Shown here: piece by piece, positions 48,492-57,089 of the stretch | How the letters are laid out: each line of letters begins with the position of its first letter | Position numbering within the stretch: the stretch's first letter is position 1 | Assembly: GCF_023101085.1 (NCBI RefSeq) | Contig: NZ_CP064703.1 | Location: 6,510,001 to 6,574,000 of the forward strand | DNA: 64,000 nucleotides | Direction: 5' to 3' | DNA from: Bradyrhizobium sp. 170 | Lineage (GTDB): Bacteria > Pseudomonadota > Alphaproteobacteria > Rhizobiales > Xanthobacteraceae | Made by a program: the position numbers and the translations under genes | Notes under the pieces: generated by a model | Seen by the model: the letters and a program-made list of their open reading frames with translations, nothing else | What the model was told of the DNA's origin: nothing | Databases searched by the model: none

Positions 48492-51056
48492 TCAAGAAGC
48501 CGTCATCGTCTCCTTGACCTTCTCGACCAGCGCGCTGAGCGCGAACGGCTTCGGCAGGAAGGCGAATTGCTCGTTTTCCGGCAGGCTCTTATCGAAAGCT
48601 TCTTCAGCATAACCTGAGACGAAGATGATCTTGAGGTTCGGATTGCGCTTGCGCATTTCGCGCAACAGCGTCGGGCCATCCATCTCCGGCATCACGACGT
48701 CGGAGACGACAAGATCGACAGCGCCGTCCTTTTCGTCGAGCGCTTCCATCGCCTCGATGCCGTTGGCGGCCTCGATCACGCTGTAGCCGCGCGAGCGAAG
48801 GCCGCGCGCATTCAGGGAGCGCAGGCCGTCCTCGTCTTCCACCAGCAGGATGGTGCCCTGCCCGGTCAGGTCGGGCCGCGGCTTCGGCGGCTCGATCGCC
48901 GCATCCTTTGCCGCGCCATTGGCACCCTGCGCTTCGGGCTGGGCATCCAGTTCGGGACGATGCCGGGGCAGGAAGATGCGGAACGAGGTGCCCTCGCCGG
49001 GCACCGAGTCCACATACACAAAGCCGCCGGTCTGCTTGACGATGCCATACACTGTCGAGAGGCCGAGCCCGGTGCCCTTGCCGACTTCCTTGGTCGAGAA
49101 GAACGGCTCGAAGATCTTGTCGACGATATCAGGCGGGATTCCGGTACCGGTATCGGAGATGTCGATCCGCACGTAATCGGCGGCCGGCATGCCCTTGTGG
49201 GTGAGCTGGGCGGCTTCATCCACCGTCACATTGGCGGTTCTCACCGTCAGCTTGCCGCCATCGGGCATGGCGTCGCGCGCGTTGACCGCGAGATTGACGA
49301 CCACCTGTTCGAACTGCGAGACGTCGACCTTGACCGGCCAGAGATCGCGGCCATGCACGAGGTCGAGCTTGACCTTCTCCCCGATCAGGCGCCGCAGCAG
49401 CATGGTGAGATCGGAAAGCGCGTCGCCGAGGTCGAGCACCTGCGGCCGCAGCGTCTGGCGGCGCGAGAACGCGAGCAGTTGCCGCACCAGCGTCGCCGCA
49501 CGGGTGGCGTTCTGCTTGATCTGCATGATGTCCTGGAACGACGGATCGGTCGGCTTGTGCGCGTTCAGCAGGAAGTCGTTGGCCATCATGATGGCGGACA
49601 GCACGTTGTTGAAGTCGTGCGCGATGCCGCCGGCGAGCTGGCCGACCATGTCCATCTTCTGCGACTGGTTGATCTGGTTTTCCAGCGTGCGCCGCTCGGT
49701 GGTCTCCAGCAAATAGACGATGGCGGCTTCGGTGTCGCGCTCGTCCTCCTCGACCGCGGTGACGAAGAACTGCCCCCAGCGCTCCTTGGCGCCGTCGAGC
49801 ATGGCTTCGACCGGCGCGATGTCGCCCTGCCCTTCCGCCGCCTGGTTGATCGCCGCGATCAGAAGGCTGCGGTCGCGCGCGTTCACGGTACGGAAGATCG
49901 ACTTGTTGGCCGCGCCGTCCGGGCTGAGGCTCTGCGCCAGCTTGGCGAAGCGGGCGTTGGCGCGGACGACAGCGCCGCTGCGGTCCACCGTCGCAATCGC
50001 CATCGGCGTATGGTCGAAGAATCGCATGAAGCGGACTTCGGCGGCGCGTTCGGGGTCGGAATGCTCGTCGCGCGCGCGACTGATCACCAGTGTGCGCGAC
50101 GAACCCGGCGAGCCGTCGGCGCCGAAGGCGAGCTTGTGATAGAGCCGCACCGGCATGGTCTTGCCGCCGCGCATGCGCAGGTCGATGTCGAACACTTCGG
50201 TCTTGACTTCGCCGGGCACCGCCACGATCGAGGTCAATAGCGCAGCGCCATCGCCGGAGACGATATCGGTGAGCTTCAGCCCACCCGAACCGATCTCGGC
50301 GAGATCGTAATCGAGCCAGTTCGCCAGCGTGGCGTTAACATAGATGACGTCGCCGGCCGGACTGACCGAGAAGAAGCCACATGGCGCGTGGTCGAGATAT
50401 TCGATCGCGTGCTGCAACTCCCGGAACACATCTTCCTGGCGCTCGCGATCCCGCGTGATGTCGGCGATCGACCACACTGCATACTTTGCTTCGCGCTTGC
50501 TCTGGCCGAGCGGACGAACCCGCATCCGCAACCAGCGTCCCGGTGCGCCGTCAGAGCCGGCGATGCGGACCTCCTCCTGCTGCCGCTTGCCTTCGCGGGC
50601 GGCCTTGAGCAGGCGGAACACGGCTTCGGAGACGTCGGGATTGCCGATGAAGACGCGTTCGATGGGGCGCACGTCCTGCGGGCTCGCGGCGCCCGTCAGC
50701 GCCAGATAGGCGGCGTTCGAATAGACGACATGGCCCTTCGGGTCGGTCACGGCCAAACCGTCATGGGCGTGATCGGCGATGCGGCCCATCACGGGGTCAT
50801 CGGCGGCGCGGTCGGTGAAGCGGATGATACCTGCGGCAAAGGCGAACAGATTGAACAGGCCGACCATGGCGAGCAGCGCCAGCACGCCGAGGATATAGGG
50901 CTGGGCCTGGGCGCGACCGATGGTCATCAGCGCCACGGCCACCGCCACGATGCCGGCAGCCACCAGCAGCACCAGCACGATGCTACCGCCCCGCCGCGCC
51001 GGTTCATGAGCCGCAAGTGGCCGGGTCGACGGATGGCTGTCAGTTTCGACGGTCAT
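48492..51056 (-). CDS. cckA: CckA hybrid histidine kinase
   Basis: An 854-residue hybrid kinase with two N-terminal spans (about 25-47 and 53-75), PAS domains, a HisKA/HATPase core and a C-terminal receiver. The phosphoacceptor is H480 in GGIAHDFNNVLSAI, ATP-site boxes are VVVNLAVNARDAMPDGGKL and DTGTGIPPDIVDKIFEPFFS, and the receiver Asp is D786 in DLVVSDVVMPEMDG. This layout is that of CckA, which through ChpT phosphorylates CtrA to control flagella and the cell cycle in alphaproteobacteria. It lies directly downstream of flhB on the same strand. Confidence 0.9.
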   Translation of the reverse strand: MTVETDSHPSTRPLAAHEPARRGGSIVLVLLVAAGIVAVAVALMTIGRAQAQPYILGVLALLAMVGLFNLFAFAAGIIRFTDRAADDPVMGRIADHAHDGLAVTDPKGHVVYSNAAYLALTGAASPQDVRPIERVFIGNPDVSEAVFRLLKAAREGKRQQEEVRIAGSDGAPGRWLRMRVRPLGQSKREAKYAVWSIADITRDRERQEDVFRELQHAIEYLDHAPCGFFSVSPAGDVIYVNATLANWLDYDLAEIGSGGLKLTDIVSGDGAALLTSIVAVPGEVKTEVFDIDLRMRGGKTMPVRLYHKLAFGADGSPGSSRTLVISRARDEHSDPERAAEVRFMRFFDHTPMAIATVDRSGAVVRANARFAKLAQSLSPDGAANKSIFRTVNARDRSLLIAAINQAAEGQGDIAPVEAMLDGAKERWGQFFVTAVEEDERDTEAAIVYLLETTERRTLENQINQSQKMDMVGQLAGGIAHDFNNVLSAIMMANDFLLNAHKPTDPSFQDIMQIKQNATRAATLVRQLLAFSRRQTLRPQVLDLGDALSDLTMLLRRLIGEKVKLDLVHGRDLWPVKVDVSQFEQVVVNLAVNARDAMPDGGKLTVRTANVTVDEAAQLTHKGMPAADYVRIDISDTGTGIPPDIVDKIFEPFFSTKEVGKGTGLGLSTVYGIVKQTGGFVYVDSVPGEGTSFRIFLPRHRPELDAQPEAQGANGAAKDAAIEPPKPRPDLTGQGTILLVEDEDGLRSLNARGLRSRGYSVIEAANGIEAMEALDEKDGAVDLVVSDVVMPEMDGPTLLREMRKRNPNLKIIFVSGYAEEAFDKSLPENEQFAFLPKPFALSALVEKVKETMTAS

Positions 51057-51238
51057 ATGAAGCGGCGTTGCCCTTCGGCGAGGAGGTCATGCGCGGTCAA
51101 TATCGGCCGGCCGCGGGTAACCCCGCGTTCGGATGGCACACCCCTCCTGAGTGCCTGAATCGGCCCCGCAAGCGCAAGCCCATCAGGCAGCTATTTGACA
51201 GATTGAAGGCATTTCAAGGCGATTTCCAGCGGTTCCTC

Positions 51239-52312
51239 TCACATTCTCCGGGCGGCAAGCCCGTTCTTCAGGCCCATGACATAGCCGATGATCTCGGCGA
51301 CCGCCTGATAGTGCTCGACCGGAATCTCCTCGTCGACATCGACGGTGGCATAAAGCGCCCGCGCCAGTGGCACGTTCTCCACGATCGGAATGTCGTGCTT
51401 CCTGGCGACTTCCCTGATCTTGAGCGCGACGTTGTCCACACCCTTGGCCACGCAGACAGGCGCCGACATGCCGCGATCGTAGGACAGCGCGATCGAATAG
51501 TGGGTCGGGTTGGTGATGATCACGCTGGCGTTGGGCACGGCGGCCATCATGCGCTTCTTCATGCGCTGCTGGCGCAACTGCCGGATCTTGCCCTTGATGT
51601 GGGGGTCGCCTTCGGATTGCTTGTATTCGTCCTTGATCTCCTGCAGCGACATCCTCTGCCGCTGGTACCATTGCCGGTACTGGAAGAAATAATCGGCGAT
51701 AGCGACCGCGGCCAGCATCGCCACCACCGCGCCCATCAATTGCAATGTCAGATTGGTGGTGACGCCGAGGATCGCCGAAGGATCGAACATCAGAAACGAT
51801 TCCAGGCGATGGCGCTCGGGCCACAGCACCGCCATCATGACGGCGCCAAGCGCGATCAGCTTGAACACGCCCTTGGCGAAATTCGCCACCGCCTGCTTGC
51901 CGAAGATGCGTTTCAGTCCGGCGCCGGGCGATACCTTGCTGAATTTCGGTGTCAGCGATTCCGACGACCATACCAGCCGGTGCTGGATCATGTTGCCGGC
52001 GATCGCGGCGAGCATGAGCATCAACAGCGGCACGCCGATGGCGCCGAGCACGGCATAGCTTAATGTGTTGCTGAGCGCGAGCAGCGCCGCGCCGTCGGCG
52101 CGAAGCTGGCCCGCATTGGCGATCAGGTTGCGCAGCGGCGTCAGGATGCCGCCGCCGATCGACCCCGAGAAGGTCGACAATATCAGCGTGGCGCCCGCGA
52201 TGATGAACCAGGTGTTGACCTCCTGGCTCTTGACGACGTCCCCCTTGGCAAGCGCATCGTCGAGACGTTTTTGCGTAGGGTCTTCTGTTTTGTCGTCGGT
52301 ATCGTCGGCCAT
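51239..52312 (-). CDS. flhB: FlhB flagellar export switch protein
   Basis: 357 residues: MADDTDDKTEDPTQKRLDDA, four spans (about 35-215), then the cytoplasmic autocleavage domain with the N268-P-T-H motif (ITNPTHYSIAL), where the protein cuts itself to switch export specificity. It is part of the flagellar type III export gate. A palindromic repeat lies between it and the upstream fliR, so coupling with fliR is loose. Confidence 0.93.
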   Translation of the reverse strand: MADDTDDKTEDPTQKRLDDALAKGDVVKSQEVNTWFIIAGATLILSTFSGSIGGGILTPLRNLIANAGQLRADGAALLALSNTLSYAVLGAIGVPLLMLMLAAIAGNMIQHRLVWSSESLTPKFSKVSPGAGLKRIFGKQAVANFAKGVFKLIALGAVMMAVLWPERHRLESFLMFDPSAILGVTTNLTLQLMGAVVAMLAAVAIADYFFQYRQWYQRQRMSLQEIKDEYKQSEGDPHIKGKIRQLRQQRMKKRMMAAVPNASVIITNPTHYSIALSYDRGMSAPVCVAKGVDNVALKIREVARKHDIPIVENVPLARALYATVDVDEEIPVEHYQAVAEIIGYVMGLKNGLAARRM

Positions 52313-52335
52313 CGCGGCGTCCTAGCATTTTGTTT

Positions 52336-52386
52336 GAGCATGATCTCCGCGCAAACGCGTTCCGCGTTTGCGCCGGGATCATGCTC
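52336..52386. repeat. palindromic intergenic repeat, family 2 copy b
   Basis: GAGCATGATCTCCGCGCAAA and the GCGTTCCGCGTTTGCG block ending GATCATGCTC repeats the unit at 32933-33008. It lies between fliR and flhB and touches the fliR stop codon. Confidence 0.8.
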
Positions 52387-53156
52387 TATTTCAGCGGCGT
52401 CAACTCGTGCATCACGCCGATGAAGTAGTTCAGATAGGTCGCCATCATTCCGGTGAGGACGAGGGCGAGGATCAGAAAGCCCACCATGATCGACAGCGGC
52501 ACACCGACGAAATAGACCTGCATCGCCGGCATCAGCCGCGCCAGCACGCCAAGGCCGATATTGAAGACGAGGCCGAACACCAGAAACGGCGCCGAAAGCT
52601 GCATGCCGATCTTGAAGGCCGTGGCAAACGCACGCGTGGCAAGCGCCGCGACGTCGCCGCTCGGCGGCAATTCGCCCGGCGAGAAAATCCGGTAGCTCTC
52701 GTTCAGCGCCGATATGACCAGGTGATGGCTGTCGGTGGCAAACAGCAGCGTCATGCCGAGGATGGTGAGGAAGTTGCCGATCAGCAGACCCTGTTGCCCC
52801 TGGGTCGGGTCGACGGCGGTGACGAAGCCGAGGCCGAGCTGCTGGGCGATCACCGAACCCGCGACCGCCAGCGCCGACAGCGTGACGCGCGCAGTGGCGC
52901 CGAGCACGATGCCGATGACGATCTCGTGCACCATCAGCACGCCCAGCGAACTCATCGAGTTCAGGTCGACCTGATAGGCGGCGCGATGCAGCGGCAGGAT
53001 GATCAGCGTCAGCAGAAGCGCGATCCCAAGCTTGATGCGCACCGGGATGTTGCTCTCGCCAAACCCCGGCATCAGCATCACCATGGCGCCCACGCGGGCA
53101 AACACCAGCATGAAGGTGGCGGCAAGGGCCGGCAGCAGGGATATGTCGACGCGCAT
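52386..53156 (-). CDS. fliR: FliR flagellar export gate protein
   Basis: 256 residues, MRVDISLLPALAATFMLVFA to HELTPLK, with six to eight spans. MVLMPGFGESNIPVRIKLG is the family segment near residue 30, and GQQGLLIGNFLTILGMTLLF and FLVFGLVFNIGLGVLARLMP are typical later helices. It forms the FliPQR export channel with FliP and FliQ. The start is just after fliQ, 14 bases downstream of its stop. Confidence 0.93.
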   Translation of the reverse strand: MRVDISLLPALAATFMLVFARVGAMVMLMPGFGESNIPVRIKLGIALLLTLIILPLHRAAYQVDLNSMSSLGVLMVHEIVIGIVLGATARVTLSALAVAGSVIAQQLGLGFVTAVDPTQGQQGLLIGNFLTILGMTLLFATDSHHLVISALNESYRIFSPGELPPSGDVAALATRAFATAFKIGMQLSAPFLVFGLVFNIGLGVLARLMPAMQVYFVGVPLSIMVGFLILALVLTGMMATYLNYFIGVMHELTPLK

Positions 53157-53170
53157 TCATTTACAATGCA

Positions 53171-53434
53171 TCAACCGCCTATGATTCGCGACGATATCCG
53201 CATCATGTGACTGTGCAGCGAATCCGCCATGAACGGCAAGGCGAGCAATAGCGTGACAAAGATCGCGAGAATTTTCGGCACGAAGATCAGCGTCTGTTCC
53301 TGGATCTGGGTCAGCGCCTGGAACAGCGAGACCACGACGCCGACCACGAGCCCGATCACCATCAGAGGCGACGACACCACCACGATGGTCCAGATCGCAT
53401 CGCGCGCCACGTCGAGGGTTTCAGCACCGGTCAT
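53171..53434 (-). CDS. fliQ: FliQ flagellar export gate protein
   Basis: 87 residues with two long hydrophobic segments (about 14-38 and 52-75) joined by LFQALTQIQEQTLIFVPKIL, the FliQ/SctS signature. It builds the flagellar export channel with FliP and FliR. It precedes fliR by 14 bases; a repeat element lies upstream, between it and fliE. Confidence 0.92.
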   Translation of the reverse strand: MTGAETLDVARDAIWTIVVVSSPLMVIGLVVGVVVSLFQALTQIQEQTLIFVPKILAIFVTLLLALPFMADSLHSHMMRISSRIIGG

Positions 53435-53481
53435 TTGGAACGTCCTTCTCTACACTTGTCCGCGGCGACGACTTGTCCGCC

Positions 53482-53566
53482 GAAGCTCAACGAGCGAAGG
53501 CGGAAGCAATCCATTCTTTCTTTTCGCGGCGCCATGGATTGCTTCGCTGCGCTCGCAATGACGGCG
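53482..53566. repeat. palindromic intergenic repeat inside the flagellar operon
   Basis: GGCGGAAGCAATCCATTC and GCGCCATGGATTGCTTCGCT, then GCTCGCAATGACGGCG, belong to the same family as 29246-29356. It separates fliE from fliQ. Confidence 0.75.
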
Positions 53567-53570
53567 TGCG

Positions 53571-53882
53571 TCAGATCGGCATCTTCATGATGTCTTCGTA
53601 GGACTGGATCACCCGGTCGCGCACCGACACCAGCGTCGAGACCGCGACGTCGGTCTCCGCGACCGCCGTCACCACGTCCATGACGTTGGCTTTGCCCGAA
53701 CTCATCGCCATGGTCTGGGCGTCGGATTTCTTGCCGGCATCCAGCACGCTTCCCACCGCGTCCTTGAGCAGCGCGCTGAAGGACGGGCCGCCGGCGGAAG
53801 GGCCGCTTTTCTCGGCGCCGCCGGATTCCATGATGCGCGAAAGCGCGGCGTAGGCGTTTGCTGCAACGGTCGGTGAAGCCAT
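53571..53882 (-). CDS. fliE: FliE flagellar hook-basal body protein
   Basis: 103 residues: MASPTVAANAYAALSRIMES, then AGGPSFSALLKDAVGSVLDA and VMDVVTAVAETDVAVSTLVS, ending RDRVIQSYEDIMKMPI. The last segment is the conserved C-terminus of FliE, which joins the MS ring to the rod. It lies between flgC and fliQ on the same strand. Confidence 0.92.
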   Translation of the reverse strand: MASPTVAANAYAALSRIMESGGAEKSGPSAGGPSFSALLKDAVGSVLDAGKKSDAQTMAMSSGKANVMDVVTAVAETDVAVSTLVSVRDRVIQSYEDIMKMPI

Positions 53883-53899
53883 TTTTCTATGGTTCCTGT

Positions 53900-54325
53900 T
53901 CAGGCCTTGAGGATGTCGAGCGTGCGTTGAATCATGCGGCGCGTGGCGCTGATGATGTTGAGGTTGGCTTCATAGGACCGCTGCGCCTCACGCATGTCGG
54001 TCATTTCGACCAGCGGATTGACGTTCGGATATTTGACGTTGCCGGCCGCGTCCGCCGCCGGATTGCTCGGCTCATGCTTGACGCGAAACGCCGACTGGTC
54101 GGTCCGGACCTTGCCGAGCGTCACCACCCGGGCGTCCAGCGTGCGGTCGAGCGCGGATGAGAATGTCGGCACCTTGCGGCGATACGGGTTGCCGCCCGCG
54201 GTCGGCGCGGTGGAGTCCGCATTGGCGATATTTTCCGAGATCACCCGCATCCGCCCCGCCTGCGCGCGCAGGCCTGACGTCGCGATGCTCATCGAGCGGG
54301 CGAAATCGCTTCCGTCGTCTGCCAT
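53900..54325 (-). CDS. flgC: FlgC rod protein
   Basis: 141 residues: FARSMSIATSGLRAQAGRMR and VISENIANADST are the flagellar rod N-terminal signature, and PNVNPLVEMTDMREAQRSYE, then ANLNIISATRRMIQRTLDIL, the C-terminal one. It polymerises into the proximal rod in the periplasm via the flagellar export pathway. Nineteen bases separate it from flgB. Confidence 0.93.
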   Translation of the reverse strand: MADDGSDFARSMSIATSGLRAQAGRMRVISENIANADSTAPTAGGNPYRRKVPTFSSALDRTLDARVVTLGKVRTDQSAFRVKHEPSNPAADAAGNVKYPNVNPLVEMTDMREAQRSYEANLNIISATRRMIQRTLDILKA

Positions 54326-54344
54326 GATCCGGCTCCCTTACGCG

Positions 54345-54755
54345 TCAGCGTTTTCCGATGGCGGTCTTGAGAAGTCCGAGGCTGCGGCTGTAGAGCGAAG
54401 TCGCCGCGGCGTAATCCATCTGGTTGGCCGAAACCTTCAGCATCTGCTCTTCCAGATTGACCGCATTGCCGGCCGGTTTGGTCAAAAAGCCGTTCTTGCC
54501 GCCGTCTCCCCTGAAGCTCGGTGCGCCGCCGGAAACGCCGATATGGGTCGATGAGGTGCGCATCATGCCAAGCGAGCCCGTCCCGCCGCCGACGTTCGCG
54601 CCCTTGTTGTCGAACTTCGGCTCGACCAGGTCGTTCGGCCTGAAATTCGGGGTGTTGGCGTTGGACACGTTTTCGGCGAGCACGCGCTGGCGTTCCTGGT
54701 GCCACTGCATCTTGGTGCGCAGCGCCGACAGGATCGGAAGGTCGTTGATGGCCAT
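54345..54755 (-). CDS. flgB: FlgB rod protein
   Basis: 136 residues, first gene of the flgB-flgC-fliE-fliQ-fliR-flhB series. MAINDLPILSALRTKMQWHQ, then RQRVLAENVSNANTPNFRPN is the rod-protein N-terminal motif (LAxNIANAxTPxY). The centre is Gly/Ser-rich, and VSANQMDYAAATSLYSRSLG near the end is the C-terminal helix. A perfect CtrA box lies 67 bases upstream. Confidence 0.93.
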   Translation of the reverse strand: MAINDLPILSALRTKMQWHQERQRVLAENVSNANTPNFRPNDLVEPKFDNKGANVGGGTGSLGMMRTSSTHIGVSGGAPSFRGDGGKNGFLTKPAGNAVNLEEQMLKVSANQMDYAAATSLYSRSLGLLKTAIGKR

Positions 54756-54821
54756 CGCGAGCGGCTCCCCGTTAACCTCTGGCAGGCGCCGCGAGGTAGG
54801 CAGAATTTGCCCGGTGTATGG

Positions 54822-54836
54822 TTAACGGCTGGTTAA
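54822..54836 (-). promoter_or_regulatory. CtrA box, perfect consensus
   Basis: TTAA-CGGCTGG-TTAA matches the CtrA binding site TTAA-N7-TTAA exactly. It lies 67 bases before the flgB start codon on the minus strand, the usual position of CtrA at early flagellar promoters. The rest of the 436-base intergenic region to fliO (54837-55191) holds AATTAA-rich sequence near 54986 and a CCGGGAAC/GTTCCCGG hairpin near 55090, but no gene. Confidence 0.75.
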
Positions 54837-55191
54837 AATTGCGCTCGAGCGCCATCGACGTCAGCCAATGCCCGCCGACAGCGACAAAACGAGCGCATTT
54901 TCGCCACGAAAACTGCGTTAACCAGCACCAGCCGACGCGACTTGGGGCGCTCAGAAGTCGTTTTGGCTCAAGCGATTCTTGGTCTATTAATTAACCGGAC
55001 GGCGGCGTTCGCCGCGGGGAATTAAGGAATAAGGCTGATCTCGGGCGTGATTCGCCGTCTCGCGGATCGCTTCGGAGCATGGTCAGGATGCCGGGAACCG
55101 TGTTCCCGGGAACATGCTCGGACAGCAAGACCTAAGACCGCACTCGACGAAACCAGCATCAAGAGAACGGCCCGTGGCCGGGGACTAAAGA

Positions 55192-56238
55192 ATGCAGACA
55201 CTGACATTCCTCTTCGCATTCATCGCCGTTCTGGCGCTGATCGGCGTGGCCGCATGGCTGGTTCGCCGTTTCGCCAACAACCGCCTCGGCGCCAACACCC
55301 AGCGCGGACGGATGCCGCGGCTCGCCGTGATCGACGCCGCCGCCGTGGACGGCCGCCGGCGCCTTGTGCTGGTACGGCGCGACAATGTCGAGCATCTCCT
55401 GATGATCGGCGGCCCGAGCGACATCGTGGTCGAACCCAACATCGTGCGCGCGATGCCCAACCGCGATCAAATGGCGCCGCGCCCGGCGGTGGGCGAGCAG
55501 CCGCCGCGCATCGCGCCGCTGCCCGACGCTGCCTGGAGCGACGAGGCAGCAAGAGCCGATTCGCGATCGGCCGACGCCTTCGATCATGCCGAACCGCAAA
55601 TGCCGGAGCCGCCGCCGCGCCCCGCACGGCCAGCCTTCGCCGACGAACTCCGCCGCCCTGCGCCACCACCGATGCCGGAACGTCGCAGCGATCCATTGAC
55701 GGGCTTTGCGCCGGAATCGATCAGCGGTCGCCCCGAACCGGCCCCGCCGCGCCTCGGCCGCAACGAGCCGCTGATGCCACGGCCGCAGCGCGAGTTGCCC
55801 AAGGCACCGCCAGTCCGCGAGGCGCCACCAGTTCGTGAGACGCCGCCAGTCCGTGACGTGCTGCCTGTCCGTGAGGCATCGCCAGCCCGTGAGGCACCGC
55901 CAATCCGTGACGCACTGCCTGTCCGTGACACTCCGGCGGTTCGTGAGACGCCGGCCCGCGCGCCTGAACGCGCCGTCGCGGCGCCGCCGCCTGCGCCCCC
56001 TCCGGCTCCCGCGCCGTCGAGTGCCGACCAGAATCTGGCCGAAATGGCGCAGCGGCTGGAAGCCGCCCTGCGCCGGCCGGCCGAACCGGTGGCGCCGCCG
56101 GTCGCGCCGGAAACGCCGCCCGCCCGTACCTCCCGCAGCGAGCCTCCCGCTCCCACACCCGCTCCGCAGAAGAGCGGCTTCGAAAATCTCGAAGACGAGA
56201 TGGCGTCCTTGCTGGGCCGTCCGAAGAATCCTTCGTGA
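55192..56238 (+). CDS. fliO: FliO-like flagellar biosynthesis protein with Pro-rich repeat tail
   Basis: MQTLTFLFAFIAVLALIGVA is one N-terminal span followed by VRRFANNRLGANTQRGRMPR and VDGRRRLVLVRRDNVEHLLM, the conserved cytoplasmic FliO core (residues about 28-95). The remaining 250 residues are Pro/Arg/Glu-rich; repeats of the type PPVRE[AT] (VREAPPVRETPPVRDV) run from about residue 203 to 250. Standard FliO is about 100-150 residues, so this is a much extended version. Its TGA overlaps the GTG of fliP. Confidence 0.85.
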   Translation: MQTLTFLFAFIAVLALIGVAAWLVRRFANNRLGANTQRGRMPRLAVIDAAAVDGRRRLVLVRRDNVEHLLMIGGPSDIVVEPNIVRAMPNRDQMAPRPAVGEQPPRIAPLPDAAWSDEAARADSRSADAFDHAEPQMPEPPPRPARPAFADELRRPAPPPMPERRSDPLTGFAPESISGRPEPAPPRLGRNEPLMPRPQRELPKAPPVREAPPVRETPPVRDVLPVREASPAREAPPIRDALPVRDTPAVRETPARAPERAVAAPPPAPPPAPAPSSADQNLAEMAQRLEAALRRPAEPVAPPVAPETPPARTSRSEPPAPTPAPQKSGFENLEDEMASLLGRPKNPS

Positions 56239-56990
56239 GGCCGCCGGCTTCTCCGCGTAGAGTTTTATTTTTCTTAATCCTGACCGCCGCCGGATCGCTC
56301 GCCGACCCGGCGATGGCGCAGGACATCAGCATCAATCTCGGCCAGGGCGGCGGCGGCGTCACCGAGCGCGCGATCCAGCTGATCGCGCTGTTGACGGTGC
56401 TTTCGATCGCGCCGTCGATCCTGATCATGATGACGTCGTTCACGCGGATCGTCGTCGTATTGTCGCTGCTGCGCACCGCATTGGGCACCGCGACCGCCCC
56501 ACCCAACTCGGTGATCATTGCGCTCGCGATGTTCCTGACCGCGTTCGTGATGGGCCCGGTCTTGCAGAAGTCCTATGACGACGGCATCAAACCCCTGGTC
56601 GCCAACCAGATCGGGGTCGAGGAAGCGCTGCAAAAGGCTTCGGTGCCGCTGCGCGGCTTCATGCAGAAGAACGTTCGCGAAAAGGATCTGAAGCTGTTCG
56701 TCGATCTCTCCGGCGAGCCGCCGCCGGCGACGCCGGAGGACCTGTCGCTGCGGATCCTGGTCCCGGCCTTCATGATCTCCGAACTGAAACGCGCCTTCGA
56801 GATCGGCTTTCTGCTGTTCCTCCCGTTCCTGATCATCGATCTCGTGGTCGCATCGGTCCTGATGTCGATGGGTATGATGATGCTGCCGCCGGTCGTGGTG
56901 TCGCTCCCGTTCAAGTTGATCTTTTTCGTGCTGGTCGACGGCTGGTCGCTGGTGGCGGGAAGCCTGGTGCAGAGCTACGGCGGCAGCTAG
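56235..56990 (+). CDS. fliP: FliP flagellar export gate protein
   Basis: 251 residues with a cleavable signal (VLFFLILTAAGSLADPAMA) and four spans. LTVLSIAPSILIMMTSFTRI, LRTALGTATAPPNSVIIALA and GFLLFLPFLIIDLVVASVLM are the FliP/SctR family motifs. Start is GTG, four bases inside fliO, consistent with translational coupling. It forms the channel core with FliQ and FliR, whose genes are divergent on the other side of fliO. Confidence 0.93.
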   Translation: MRPPASPRRVLFFLILTAAGSLADPAMAQDISINLGQGGGGVTERAIQLIALLTVLSIAPSILIMMTSFTRIVVVLSLLRTALGTATAPPNSVIIALAMFLTAFVMGPVLQKSYDDGIKPLVANQIGVEEALQKASVPLRGFMQKNVREKDLKLFVDLSGEPPPATPEDLSLRILVPAFMISELKRAFEIGFLLFLPFLIIDLVVASVLMSMGMMMLPPVVVSLPFKLIFFVLVDGWSLVAGSLVQSYGGS

Positions 56991-57089
56991 CGGCCACCTT
57001 CCCGCGGGTTCCGTGCCCCAATAGGTCAATATTGGTTACGTATTTGCTGCGGAGTTTCCGAGCGAATTTAAGGTCAGATTAGTTCCTTC

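Noticed and set aside
55835..55960. Repeated CGTGAG/CCGTGA blocks in fliO considered as DNA repeats with a regulatory role
   Set aside because: They keep reading frame and encode PPVRE-type protein repeats.
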